Below, piece after piece: positions 45,699 to 56,594 of a stretch of DNA of 64,000 nt. This stretch comes from Celoporthe dispersa (lineage: Eukaryota > Ascomycota > Sordariomycetes > Diaporthales > Cryphonectriaceae). Position numbers and translations under genes: made by a program. The DNA lies in the NCBI GenBank assembly GCA_016584495.1, contig WAID01000015.1, positions 2,418,501 to 2,482,500 on the forward strand, given 5' to 3'. Below the pieces are notes generated by a model that saw only the letters and a list, made by a program, of their open reading frames with translations, was not told the DNA's origin and did not search any database. Within the stretch, counting starts at the first letter, position 1; each line of letters begins with the position of its first letter.

Positions 45699-47475
45699 CG
45701 CGTCCACAAAATTACATGACCTAAAGAAGAAAATTGAAAAGCCGGTTTCACAAATCCAACCACGTAAACGACGAAGGTGAGTAATAAGATTTGCAAACGT
45801 ATGATTAAACAACCACAATAATGTCAACAAGAACGAGAACGAAGATGAACAAGAAGAAGGACGAGCCGGAACAGACGAGCCAGCGCAAAAACTTGGTCGT
45901 ACCCTCGACAAGAAAAAAAAAACGAAAAGAAGGGGAAGAAGAAAAAAAGCAATTCATGCAATAATACTATGTAATAAACATGGACACCACGCTTCCTACC
46001 GTCGTACCGCTGTCTCTGTTCTGGGCCCCTGGCACCACGACCCTTCATCTAAAAGGGGAAAAAGAACCCGGTCGACATCCTACCTATCACCGCTCAACAC
46101 CGTCCCGAACCGTCCTAGACGTGGCTTGACAGCAAAGACGCTATTGCCCTCCCGAGCGCTGGCATTGTCGACCTAACGGCTGTGAGGCCCAGGGGTCCTG
46201 TGGCTTGCGCGCCTGGAAGACTGGGAAACTTGGCAGGCGGCAAGGCTTGGTGGTGAATCTCTCTTGGAAGGGGCCACGCACGCACCGCCACTGGATCTTC
46301 GCGCCCCTGGCCACGTCCGGAAATTGATCTGCAAATGCAGCAAAGCCGGGAAAGAAACCCCCCACCCCCCTCCTTCTCTCTTCTCAGGGCAACAAGGCAC
46401 GCAGGGTTCCAGGGCTGCTGGCCGAGGGCTACTTGGAACCTGCACAAGGTTCCCGCATGTACGATCTGGATGTCGCCACGTCGGTCAAGCTTTGTGATAG
46501 CTCCCTTTCCCATCCTGCTAAAAAGGAGATGTGGGACGTACGTACTTTTGGGAGGCAGCCCAGAGGTGGCAAAAGATCGCACGAGAAGGGAGGGAAGAAG
46601 AAGAAGGGGAAAAAAAAAAAGGGTAGTAAGTACGGTACAGTATTTCTGCACGTGCAGGTAGCAAGCTGGTGAGGATTGTCGTGTCGGAGAAAGGAGATTG
46701 CGCTGCCAGCAGGCGCCGGAGCTTTCACTCCCTCGAGCCAATAATAAGAATGTCCAAGATTATTAATGGAAGGATGAATACTAGTACCGATGCATTAATA
46801 ACTGTCGCGTCTGTACATAGTAGTGACAGGCGTACCTCAAGGTAAGGTTAAACACAAAGCCGAGTACGAGTGAGAAATCCCTTTTCGAGACTACATACAG
46901 CAGCCCTATGTAACTCATTGTTCAACCAGTCGGTTTCTACCGCCGGGTGTCTAATAACAGAATAGTAGGCGCCCGTAGAACCGGGCCTAATGCTACAGGG
47001 GATTGATAAATAGGGATGATAGCATGGCACTAGCATTGGCATTGTAACATAGTAATAGGCATAGGTATGGACGTGCTTGTCCATAATTCTTTCGCGCAAG
47101 ACTCGTCGTCGGGTCACTTGCAGCTACTGTAGTATGTAATGTCAAGAAATCTCGTCTCGCTCAGACAGACCTTCTGATCTCACGTCCCAAAACCCTCGCA
47201 CATCCACCAACGCCGAGGAGGAGGGTTTATCTGCTCGGCGGTCTGCTAGGTAGTATCGCTTCTTATCTTCTGTCAAGACCACCCAAAGAGTAAACACAGG
47301 GGCCCATGCACCAAATTTATTGCCCAACCGCTGTGCCTCTTATGCCTCGGCCCTAGCGTCTCCTGTTTCTCTCGTGCCTCTCTCTCTCTCTCTCTCTCTC
47401 GTCTCTACCCGCCGTCAAGCTTAGCATCTCGGGGGCCAAAGACATTGACATGTCTGCTATGGCATCTCCCGACTG
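45699..47475. other. Intergenic, about 1.8 kb
   Basis: Lies between the start of the epoxide-hydrolase-like gene and the 3' end of HID1. It includes A-rich runs near 45908-45950 and 46610-46620, and a (CT)11 microsatellite at 47379-47400 near the HID1 3' UTR. No gene could be supported on either strand. Confidence 0.45.
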
Positions 47476-50416
47476 CTAGTTTCGCCCAAGATGGGGTGTG
47501 CTGCCGGCCGGACCGGGGGCGCTCGTCGGCGACTGCACCTGTGGGCCTCGCAGGTTGATCGCCCCGATCCTTGACACGATGTTGCTACCCACGGCATCCA
47601 CCGCCCCTCTCGGCGAGGTCAGGGTCGGTCCTTCGGGTGCTGTCTCCTGTACCCGGAAGAGCTTGATGGCCGTGCCATTCCATATGCCGACTGTCCCCCT
47701 CGAGACCTGCATCTCGCTGCTGAACACAAAGCTCCAGATGAGCGACTCATACCACCCCAGGGCCAGAGGCGACCACTCGAACGAGTGCACACGCACAGGC
47801 GAGATGTCGACCCCGACCAGTTTGACCTGGCTGATCTGGCGCAGGGTGTCTGGCGAGGCATGGTCCACTATCAAGGCCTGTCGTGGCACCAGCGATGACA
47901 CCTGCTGGATCGTGGTCAGGATCGTGTGCAGCGGCAGCTCCGGGAGCCAGCTGTCGATCCACTGCGCTGTCGGCTCGAACTGCCCGCTCTGTGACTGGCC
48001 CGACACGGAGTATCCGCTGAGGCTGGTCATGCTGTTCTGCCTCGAGAAGTTCTGCATACCAGCCGGCATCTTACCCCGGGCCTTCTCCGACATGCCGCGA
48101 AGCTGCGTCGGCACCGCATCCTCGACCACCGATGAGGCGCGCGAGGGGTTCTCACCAGGGTCCGATTGTGAAGGTGTAGGGCGCTCCTCATCACTGTCTT
48201 CCTCCTCATCTCCGATCGTGAACGTGCCGTCTTCTTCCGGTACGTTGCTTAATGCTGGTGCGCGGGAGTGGCTTCCGACAGGGCTTCGTAAGCTCTCCGC
48301 AGAGCTCCTCGTGGAGTCTATGTCGGAAGACGCCCGGGCGTCTTTCCTCCGTCTGTTTCGCCTCTCGATCTCCTCTTGACCGCTCTCAAGCGTAAAATTC
48401 CGCAGTGCCTCGAAGCGTTTTCTATTTCGCATGATGGTGGTGACAAAGATGGGGTTTTCTGCAAATCGTCAGCTTCTTCTTCAAGCTATGTTCACTCAGG
48501 AGAAGCATCTGGCTCACTCTTGTATTGGTGTTCCAGGACAGAGTTCATGGACTCCAGCAAGGCTCTCAAGAGGCTGTGGTTGGTCTCATTGACCAGCAGG
48601 AATGATGGCGAGGACATGGAGTTGAACAGCTGCATCAGCTTGGTGCTCGTTGCAGTGCTCAAGCCCTCAAGGTAATAGGCGATATTGTTAATGACAGCCA
48701 GCAAGGCTGGATAGATGGCGGTAAGTTTGCCATTGCTTGTGGTGATGAGATTGTAGATTGACTAGATTCAGTTCAGCATCTCGTACAGCATGGCAACAAC
48801 CGTGAACGCAGGGCTAGCTTACTTGAACGAGGAAGTCGGCGTAGGTTCCCCTGAAACCCTGGATTCGTACCACAGGAGGAAGAGTCTCCTGGGCCTCAAA
48901 ATTCTTGTTCAGGTTCACACCAAAGGTCTTTTCAACACTGAGCGTCTGCAGGAGGAACGCGCACATCCTGACTACACCCTGCTTGGACGCGTCGTTCTTG
49001 TATTCCAAGGCATAGAATAGGATCAAGACGACGAAGTCGTGTGCTCTCTCCGTATCCACGATGAATGAACGGAATCGTTTGTTGCACTGCGTGATCTCCC
49101 AGAACAGCATGATCATCTCCGGCCCGAACCTGACGGACGACTGTGTCCCAGGTATGTACGAGGCATTAGCTTGTAGAGGTTGGTTTAGGATTCGGGTCAT
49201 GCCGTCGACGATAAACTGGAAATCCTGCGGTCTATGTATCCGCCCAAGAAAGTGTCGAAACCAGTTTTTCTGCGCTTCGCCGTTGGTCTCTGGTACGGGG
49301 TAGAGGACGGTGACTAGGAGGAATTGTAGGGAGTAGGTCACAAGAATCTGCTTCGGGTCCTTGAAGACGAGTGCGTTGTAAGGAACCCGCCAGCTCGCGG
49401 GGTTGTACTTCATCGTCTGGGGGAGACGGTCAGCTGTGAGCAAAGGGCAGCAATATCCAGAGCGCAGAAAAACCCAAGACGTACAGTATTCAGCAGGGAG
49501 CACAGGACAGACAAGACAACCTGCTTATCCGAGCAGGTGCAAATGTGCGTCAGGGCCCTCGTGCCGTACTGGGGAAGCGCCGCGGCAGACATGTACATGC
49601 CCTGGCCGGTGAGGGCAAGGAGCAGGCGGAGGACCTCGATCCGGTTGCTCTCGAACTCCTTGGTCGTGACGACCGTCTGGTTGCACCCCACACCGCTCTG
49701 CCATATCATGTAGGTAACCTTGGGCTTGCCATGTGGCTGCTTGGTGCTGGTGAAGTCGGAGAAGAAGAGCAGGTCCACCAGGGTGTCAAGGAGCTCCTCG
49801 GCCAGAGGCCTGGTTACCTCCCACTCCTCTGTCGGCCGCCTCTTGAGCTGTGCCTCCTGCTCCTCCTCCTCCTCCTCCCCCCTCGTCAAAGAGCACCTCG
49901 TTTGCGATCCTGGCCTCTCTCGTCCTCTTCCGCCTCACACCCCAGAAGAACCGCTGCTCCCACTCCTGGAGGTTGTCGGCTTCGTAGAGGTAAGGAATGA
50001 CGCGGGTCAGGACCCGTATACAGTTGAGGGCATCGCGCTCAGGGGCGATCTCGGGGTCGGGAAACGAAGGGTGATGGCGCAGGACGAAGAGGCGGGAGGT
50101 GACAGCTAATATGAGGGTCTCTAGGTTCTCGAGCGCAGTGTCCCTCGTGCGGCGGATGTCGGCGGGGGCAAAGAGGCTGAAGACATCCTCGGAGGACTCT
50201 GGCAGCTCCCAGAACTGTATGTCACGATGATACTGCCGTCAGTACTGCCGAGGATCGGTGAATGGAGGAGGAGGAGAAGAACGAGGGAAACGGAGGAGGA
50301 AACTAGTGAAGGCCACGCACGGAAGTCCAGTATGGGTCGTCGGCAGGAATGTTGCGCTCGCCGCAGAGCCTGAAGATGCCCTTCTTGAAGACCAGCTTCG
50401 AGTCGCTCGCACCCAT
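47476..50416 (-). CDS. HID1-family protein, N-myristoylated Golgi factor
   Basis: Five exons: 50416-50321, 50214-49485, 49416-48823, 48761-48518 and 48458-47476; 881 aa after one correction. It begins MGASDSKLVFKKGIFRL, with Gly2 as the myristoylation site conserved in HID1 proteins, then ERNIPADDPYW. Further HID1 blocks are TLVDLLFFSDFTST, VTYMIWQSGVGCNQTV, NRIEVLRLLLALTGQGMY, YNPASWRVPYNALVFKD, FGPEMIMLFWEITQCNKRF and the SFLLVNETNHSLLRALLESM helix. The tail is Ser-rich, ending TPHLGRN. HID1 acts at the trans-Golgi in secretory sorting in animals; the fission yeast relative Ftp105 anchors a deubiquitinase. One extra G in the run 49877-49882 breaks the Glu-rich loop between ANEVLFDEG and the downstream domain. 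Confidence 0.9.
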
Positions 50417-51179
50417 GTTGGCAGCGACCCGATAGCTGTCTCAAGGCGAGATGGGTGGATGGAACTCAACTCTCCCGGCGACGAGACGTGCCAGAGGTAG
50501 GTTGGGCGCTCCCAGGGCGTGGCGATGATTCGGAAGCTTCAAGAAATAGGCTTCGTTCGTCGTGGCGGGCGGGCAGGAGGTGAAGCCGGAGTCGTGGGGG
50601 CTGCTTTCGCCGAGGCGACGTCCCGTCAAGTACTATGGTACTAATTACCACAGCACGTCCAGGGAAACCCCTGGCCAGGAGGACTAACTACTAGTACGTC
50701 ACCTCCCAACCCGACAACCACTTCAGAACAAGCGAAGGCAAACCAGGGGCGATATTAATTATCGACTCCAATCTGCAAGCAGCAGTAACATCTCATTTAT
50801 TTTATGCTTCGCAATAAAGGGTTCTGGACTTTGTTTCAGCTGTCTCTAGGCCCAGTGTCCTGCATGCCCTCGTCTTCTCTACCGTCTCTATATGATGCGT
50901 CTGGGTCCTCCTCTCTACTGAGCTGAGCTGTACCACTCTTGTCACCGAGCACACAGAACCGTAGCATTCCATGGCATAAACAGCCATTCACGTGAACATG
51001 CTTGGGCTAGCAAGGTGACAGGTTTCCCGAGTGCTGCCCGGAGTCTCCTCAGCTTGTGGGCGATTCGCGGAGCGGTCTCGCGCACTCGCGTCAACGCCAC
51101 ACCACCTAACCCTCTGCGTGGTTGGATTGTGCATGATTTGACTGTCATTTATTCCCTGGACATTTCTTCCTGACCACAG
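50417..51179. other. Intergenic, about 0.8 kb
   Basis: HID1 promoter and POM34 3' flank. The two genes are in tandem on the minus strand. No other feature seen. Confidence 0.5.
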
Positions 51180-52093
51180 CTATGACCACACATTGTTCGA
51201 CGACCTTCTGCTCCTCTCGTACAACCACTTGTTGTTCAGCCCCACGCTGATCCTCTTTCCGCCGGGCGGGCTCGGCGTCGCAGGTGGCTCAGAGAAGACG
51301 CTCGAGTTAAAGGAGGCGGTGCTCTGGTTGAGCAGACTTTGGTTGAGGGGGGTGGGTGATCCCTGTGAGGTCGAACGACGTCCATTGTAGCCAACAGCTT
51401 TCTGTAGCAAAGGGCTCACGACAGGCGAGTATGGTGACCCGCCGCCCACCCTCGAACCAGAACCGGGGCTGCGGCTGCCGTTAGCAGACAGCGGCGAGTT
51501 GTTCGGGCTGGCCTTTCCGGTTGAGCTCGCGATGGACGGGGTCCGGGAGTATCGTGGAGGGGTGCTGTAGACAGTGTCCGGTGCTGGTGGCTTCGAGCTC
51601 GGCGGGAGGCCAAGCAGCTTTCGCTGTGCCGGCGTGAGGGGGATATCAGACAGGTCATCCTTCTCCCGGAGGAGGGGAAGGCAGGCTACAAGGATATTCC
51701 AGAGCGGCAGCATGTAGAAGGCGAAGAAGGCCCACCAGACTGCTGTCCTCGCGTCGACGCCGTGACTACACACTGTTAGTTCTTGTGGACTCGGCCGGGG
51801 CGGGGCGAGGTGCTTGTCGCGCGCGCTTACATCCATCTTGGGCCAAAATCGTCATGGATTCTATGGAGAAACCCGACCACGAAAAGCGCAGCTATGTTGT
51901 AGATGACCGTCTTGACATTGTCGCTGGTGAAGAGTGTGGCGCTCTGCCGGCGGGTGATCTCGTCGATGCGAGGGTGCTGCCAGTTGCCAGGAGACTCGGT
52001 GGTTAGGGGGATGTCCTTGGATGGTGTCGTCTTGGAGGGCGTCACGTTGAACCGGGGCTTGCTGACGGCGAGCGCCGTTGAGGACCCCGACAT
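51180..52093 (-). CDS. POM34: Nuclear pore membrane protein Pom34
   Basis: Two exons, 52093-51831 and 51765-51180 (849 nt, 282 aa). It starts MSGSSTALAVSKPRFNVTPS. Two transmembrane helices are visible: VKTVIYNIAALFVVGFLHRI and AVWWAFFAFYMLPLWNILVA, flanking a short luminal segment (DDFGPRWIHGVDAR) that spans the intron. Beyond them lies DIPLTPAQRKLLGLPPSS, a conserved Pom34/NPCC feature, then a Ser/Pro-rich tail and a short basic C-terminus (WLYERSRRSSNN). Pom34 is one of the pore-membrane nucleoporins, with Pom152 and Ndc1, that anchor the nuclear pore complex. Length matches yeast Pom34 (299 aa). Confidence 0.9.
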
Positions 52094-53375
52094 GTTGAAC
52101 GCGATGGGTGATGATGATGCGCTGGGAGGTCGGATTGCTGGATCAGATCTGCGCAGCCGGCTCGAGGGAAGGAGCGGCTTGGGCGGCGTTCGGGGTCGGT
52201 TTCGAGGAAGGAGGAGGAGGATGGGTCCTGTTGGGTTAGTAAAGCCTTCTGGAAAGGTGAGCCTCCAAGGCAAGCCTGCCTGTTGCGAGGAGGTGGGTGT
52301 TGTTGAGCTGCCTTTTGTTGTGGTGGGCTTGAAAGAGAAGCCGACCGGGCAGGCAGGCTTCGCTAAAAACGCGAAAATCAACACTGCATGGCTCCCTAGG
52401 TGACAACATCCTTGCTCTGGGTGGGGACACGGGACTAACCGCCCACCTCCAAGCAGCACTCGGCTCTGGCAGGGCACTGACAAGGCACAGCACCAACCAC
52501 TGTACTGACCATGGCTTTGGGGTTCAGTATGCCTAATTTTGCTGTGTGAGGTCAGCGTTTTAAGTATGAATCGGATTTTTATATTGTGAGATTTTATTCC
52601 TATGGGCTCCTCACATGGCACCTCATACCCGTCCCAGCTCTTATAGGCTTAAAAGACAGCAGAAGAGGTCAAAGGAGACGGGTAAGACGAAGTCAGGGAA
52701 GAAATTAAAACCTATTTACCAGTTTTCTGAGACTATGAGATGCAGAATGAAGGCGCTGAGAATCTTAGGACAACATATATACATATACAAGTCCGACGGA
52801 GGATCTCAAGGGAGAATCAATCCGGAACCTTTTAAATACCATCAGTATATAATTAACAGCTAAGAAGAAGCCAGCTATTCGGCTACTTGATAGTAACTAG
52901 GGATATTGGATTGTGCAAAGACCAACGTAGATAATGGTAGACATTAAACGTACGTATTCGTACTATCTAGCGACGGACAGGCGGTATGAGCCGGGGCTGC
53001 CGGCGTGCCGGGGTATTGTGACGGCACCGCCCCACTGTCTCAGGGACCTCTAACCATCCCGCCAGCCCGCACTAGAGCCAGGCGCTCGTCACAGCTATCG
53101 CCCTCCTACTAAACTCAAACTCACAGCTGAGTTCCGCTGCCTGCGACCCTTCCATTTCTACAGTTTCTCGAGGCATCTCATCCTCTCTATATTTACATCG
53201 AACGAAGAGGCGCCACACCACAGGTGCGACGAGCTATGTTGCCTCGTCCGTGAATCTTCTTTCCCAAGTGCTATCATCCTCGACATCTCTCGACCATCGA
53301 TCGGTCGACCCATACACTCACTTACGACAGTTCGGGGCCTGGAGGAGCTTCTCTAGCTCGACAGCCCATCCCACC
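52094..53375. other. Intergenic with AT-rich island
   Basis: Divergent region between POM34 (-) and the acyl-CoA-synthetase-like gene (+). From about 52530 to 52970 the sequence is clearly AT-richer than its surroundings and holds an 82-codon basic frame with no recognisable family. It may be a decayed transposon fragment. The rest is probably promoter. Confidence 0.45.
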
Positions 53376-55203
53376 ATGTTCAACGGCTTGTTCGAGAACG
53401 CCATGTGGCAGCTTGACCAGGGCGTCACCGGCCTGTTCTCGCAATGGAACTCGTACTCAACTGCTATTGCTACCATCCTCGTCATGTTCCTCTCGTACCA
53501 AGTCTTCGCCCGCCTTGACCCCGATGTCCATCCTCTGCTCCTCGCCCGCCAGGCATCAGCCTCACCTGTGCGATACAAGGGCGAATCGTCCGTCTATCGA
53601 TCCCACTCTGCTCCTCATGGCATGCCTCTGAACTCCGGCCTCAACGTGAAGGACCCTGGCACCTCCAAGTGGTCTAGAGGTCGTGATGGAGATCTCCGCG
53701 ATGTTTGGAGACAGGCTATCAGCGGAGTCTCGGAAGAGGGCAAACCGACGGGCAAAGGCAAGATCCTGACGGTTCTTGGGGCACAGAAGGTGCTTGAGCA
53801 CAAGCTTGGTATGCTGGAACACATCTCGTTCATGTCCGGCGGCTACTAACTGCATCAGACGATGTGACACGCCAGATCAACCTCATCGGAAAGCATATCC
53901 TCGACCAGGGCGGCGCCCGCGTGGCCATCTATCTGCCCAACTCTGTCGAGCTAATGGCTGCCGTTTTCGCATGCGCCTTCTACAACCTGACTGCTGTCCT
54001 GGTCCCCTTCGACCAGCCCGACGAGGCCGTTATCTCCATGCTGCGCCGCGCTGCCGTCGATACTGTCGTGGCCCTGCCCGGCTCATTCCCTTTCGATCTG
54101 GTCGTCAAGAACTACCCATCCCTCCGACATGTCATCTGGGTGGTCGATGAGGGCAACAGGCACATGGACTGGAACGAGGTCCCACAGGGCATGGGCAGCA
54201 GCATCGAGGTCGCAACCTGGCAGGACATCGTCCAGGACAGCCCAGCGGATGCGGGCAGGGAGCTGCCTCCCTTTGAGGGCCAGACAGAGCCCCGCGACAT
54301 GACCATCTTCTGGCCCTCGAAGCCAGGCGTCACGGAAGAGATGGTCCGGTTTACAAACGCAAACATTATCTCCGCCATCGCCGCACAACTCTTCGCCGTC
54401 CCTCAAACCCAACGGCTGGGCCCTTCCGACCTCTTTCTGCCTGCCTCTTCGCTGGCCAGCACCCACACTCTCTCCCCTGACCCTTGCGGCCCTCTACTCG
54501 AACGCCTCAGTCGCTTTCAACTCCTCTGCAGGTGACGTGGACCTCGGCCTCGCGACCCGTGGCATCGCACCAACAGTCATCGTCGCTTCCCCGCAGACAC
54601 TTCTCAAAACCCATGAGCTGGCCACGCGCAACGTCTCTTCCTTCCTTACCAGCAAGATCCACTGGCTGCAGACGCGCACGCTGACCCAGACGGGTGCTAT
54701 GCCGGCTGCCTCTCTCCTGACATCTTACAACGATAGTCTGAGGCCCGCCATCGGACAGACCCCCGGAAAGCTGCGATTGGTGTATACTGCCGAGCGTGCT
54801 GGCTCAGGAACTACGCCGCCCCTCTCGTCTGCTGTCCTGTCGGATCTGAGGATCTACCTCGGCGCGCGGGTCATCTACGCGCTGACCGCAGCGAAGGTGG
54901 CAGGCGCCGTGGCCCAGACGCAGTTCTATGACTATCGCGTGCACGAGGATACATGCTCACATTTCGGTCCACCCGTGACTAGCGTGGAGATTCTCCTGAG
55001 AGACTCGGGTGACCACAAGACTACAGATGAGAAGGCAGAAGGAGAGGTAAGTTTTTTCCGTATGATGAAACAAGTACTCTGAACATTATTGCTTACCAGT
55101 TCCTCTGCAGCTCATCGCCCGCGGTCCTTCTGTTGCTAATGGAGAAGCGGCTCTGGGAGTGACTGCCACCATACGGTTCGACAACACCATTGCGTACGTC
55201 TAA
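53376..55203 (+). CDS. Acyl-CoA-synthetase-like membrane protein lacking the AMP-binding signature
   Basis: Three exons, 53376-53808, 53859-55046 and 55111-55203; 570 aa after one correction. The start MFNGLFENAMWQLDQG follows CCACC; an in-frame ATG at 53250 is a weaker alternative. A transmembrane helix (AIATILVMFLSYQVF) comes first. The body resembles the ANL N-terminal domain of long-chain acyl-CoA synthetases: RVAIYLPNSVELMAAVFACA, FYNLTAVLVPFD and FTNANIISAIAAQL. But the P-loop just before FTNANI reads FWPSKPGVTEEMVR instead of the usual TSGTTGxPKG, the A5 motif is VIYALTAAKVAGAV, and the protein stops without the C-terminal lid carrying the catalytic Lys. Likely a non-catalytic membrane pseudoenzyme. 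One extra C at 54474-54477 breaks the frame between STHTLS and LTLAALYSNASV. Confidence 0.8.
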
Positions 55204-55505
55204 GGACAAGCCATCTCGAGCGCAGGCGTTCTGCGGCTTGGTATTTGGCCATATATCTGAGCAGGGAGCAGAGTCCCGGCATTTTTGTAGACTTGTATAT
55301 TGAGACGATATTTCACGGATTTCATCCACATTACGGTCATCTTGATATAGAAAACAACGATAAGTAAAGCGTGTTATGAATCCTGCAGTGATCTGTCCAG
55401 CCCAGATTGAAACCCCCAATCAACCCATACAGTCGAGTCCAAGGAAGATATCACCCAGTCACACCGTCTGAACCATGTGCAGGCCCCATCACCCCCTCCC
55501 CCTCG
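55204..55505. other. Convergent intergenic region
   Basis: 3' flanks of the acyl-CoA-synthetase-like gene (+) and the interrupted gene (-). Nothing else recognised. Confidence 0.5.
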
Positions 55506-56258
55506 TTAAGGTAGATCAAGATGCCGACAATCCAGCGGGTCGCGGTGAAGCACTCCTCCAATCTCGTCAATCACCCTGCACCGCTCCTCCATGCTATACG
55601 CATTCTGAAGGCCCTTCCACCCCGCCTCGTCCCGTCTCGCCTTGAAAACCCACACGCTGCCGCCGCCGCCACCTTGGACCGGCCAGCCAGCGAGCAGGAA
55701 TGCGTCTTCGCCCCGGTGGCGCTGGTAGTTGAGGACGGTGAGCTTATATTCGTACTCGGATTTGAACCAGCTTGCGCTTAGTCGACGCAGTGGGGATACG
55801 TGATGGGTTGGTAAAGGAGTCAGCTACGGAAGAGACAGAGAGATAGAGTGTGTGTATGTGTGTGTGTGCCTGAACGGAGATAAGGTTAAACATGGTGCTC
55901 CTTACTCTTATCACAATGCGCTTCCTCCTCTGCCCTGACATCGTCCCCCGTCCCAGAAGGGGCTCGCTATGCTATGGAACCGGTCCAGCTGCAGAAAGTC
56001 AAGCTTAGCGCTGAAGAATGGCCGCGAGATGTACTACCACCCCTTAGCCAGCCAGTGATAGACCCAAGCGCCGGGGCCGACGGGCCTTGACGGGTCGTAC
56101 TTCTAGGGCTTGTCGGCGGTGACTTGGCCCCTTGTTATGGTTGTGGTTGGGAGTTTCTGCTTGTGAGCTTGATGATGGTGTCGTCGGTCGGGGGAGAGGA
56201 ATCGTCTCCATAGGAATACGGCTGCGAGGAGGGTGAGGAGTGTGGGCAGGAGAGTCAT
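55506..56258 (-). pseudogene. Interrupted gene of unknown function
   Basis: Protein-like sequence lies in pieces on the minus strand. From ATG at 56258 there is a hydrophobic N-terminus (MTLLPTLLTLLAAVFLWRRF), then a TAG, KYDPSRPVGPGAWVYHWLAK, GW, a second TAG, and YISRPFFSAKLDFLQLDRF plus HSIASPFWD in the same frame. A last exon, 55770-55506, encodes WFKSEYEYKLTVLNYQR, then AFLLAGWPVQGGGGGSVWVF and ERCRVIDEIGG before a TAA. Both internal TAG codons sit where Trp would fit. No donor in the right phase joins the middle piece to the last exon without a further change. I do not recognise the family. It may be a real gene damaged by mutation or sequence error, or my splice model may be incomplete. 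Confidence 0.5.
55848..55868. repeat. (GT)n microsatellite
   Basis: Short GT-rich dinucleotide run, TGTGTGTATGTGTGTGTGTG, within the presumed last intron of the interrupted gene. Confidence 0.8.
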
Positions 56259-56594
56259 AGCGATGTAGGACTGACTTATGAAGAGAGAGGGAGCTGCCCA
56301 AAAAAAAAAAAAAGTCGTTGGCTGACTGGTGTGGATGTATAAACTGACAATATTAGCAAAGTTCGTCCATCTTATCCAGGCAATACTGCTGCATGCACAC
56401 TGGTGAGGACGCCTCTTAACTAAAGACCACAAATAGGTCTGTAAATTGTGTTACGAATCTCACAAAGTGGCATTAAAACCCTCAATTTCTAACCAGGCCA
56501 GAACATAGTTGTCATTCTTTCACCCTTGAACCAAAAGAACGCCGGTTAACACCCTCGTACGGTATTCCACCGATCCCATCACACAGATGCATTA
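56259..56594. other. Intergenic, short
   Basis: 5' side of the interrupted gene and 3' flank of MCM5, both minus strand. Contains a 13-base A run near 56301. Nothing else seen. Confidence 0.5.

Noticed and set aside
45699..45796. Upstream hydrophobic extension of the epoxide-hydrolase-like protein
   Set aside because: The frame has no ATG, only TTG, so it would need a non-standard start; the ATG at 45698 with one base corrected fits the family N-terminus better.
46115..46741. 208-codon minus-strand open frame between the epoxide-hydrolase-like gene and HID1
   Set aside because: Low-complexity Pro/Arg/Ser composition, no family motif and equally long frames on the other strand.
55755..55775. 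GGTTCAAATCC on the minus strand resembling a tRNA B box
   Set aside because: No A box at the right distance and no pairing acceptor stem; it lies in coding-like sequence (WFKSEYEYK).
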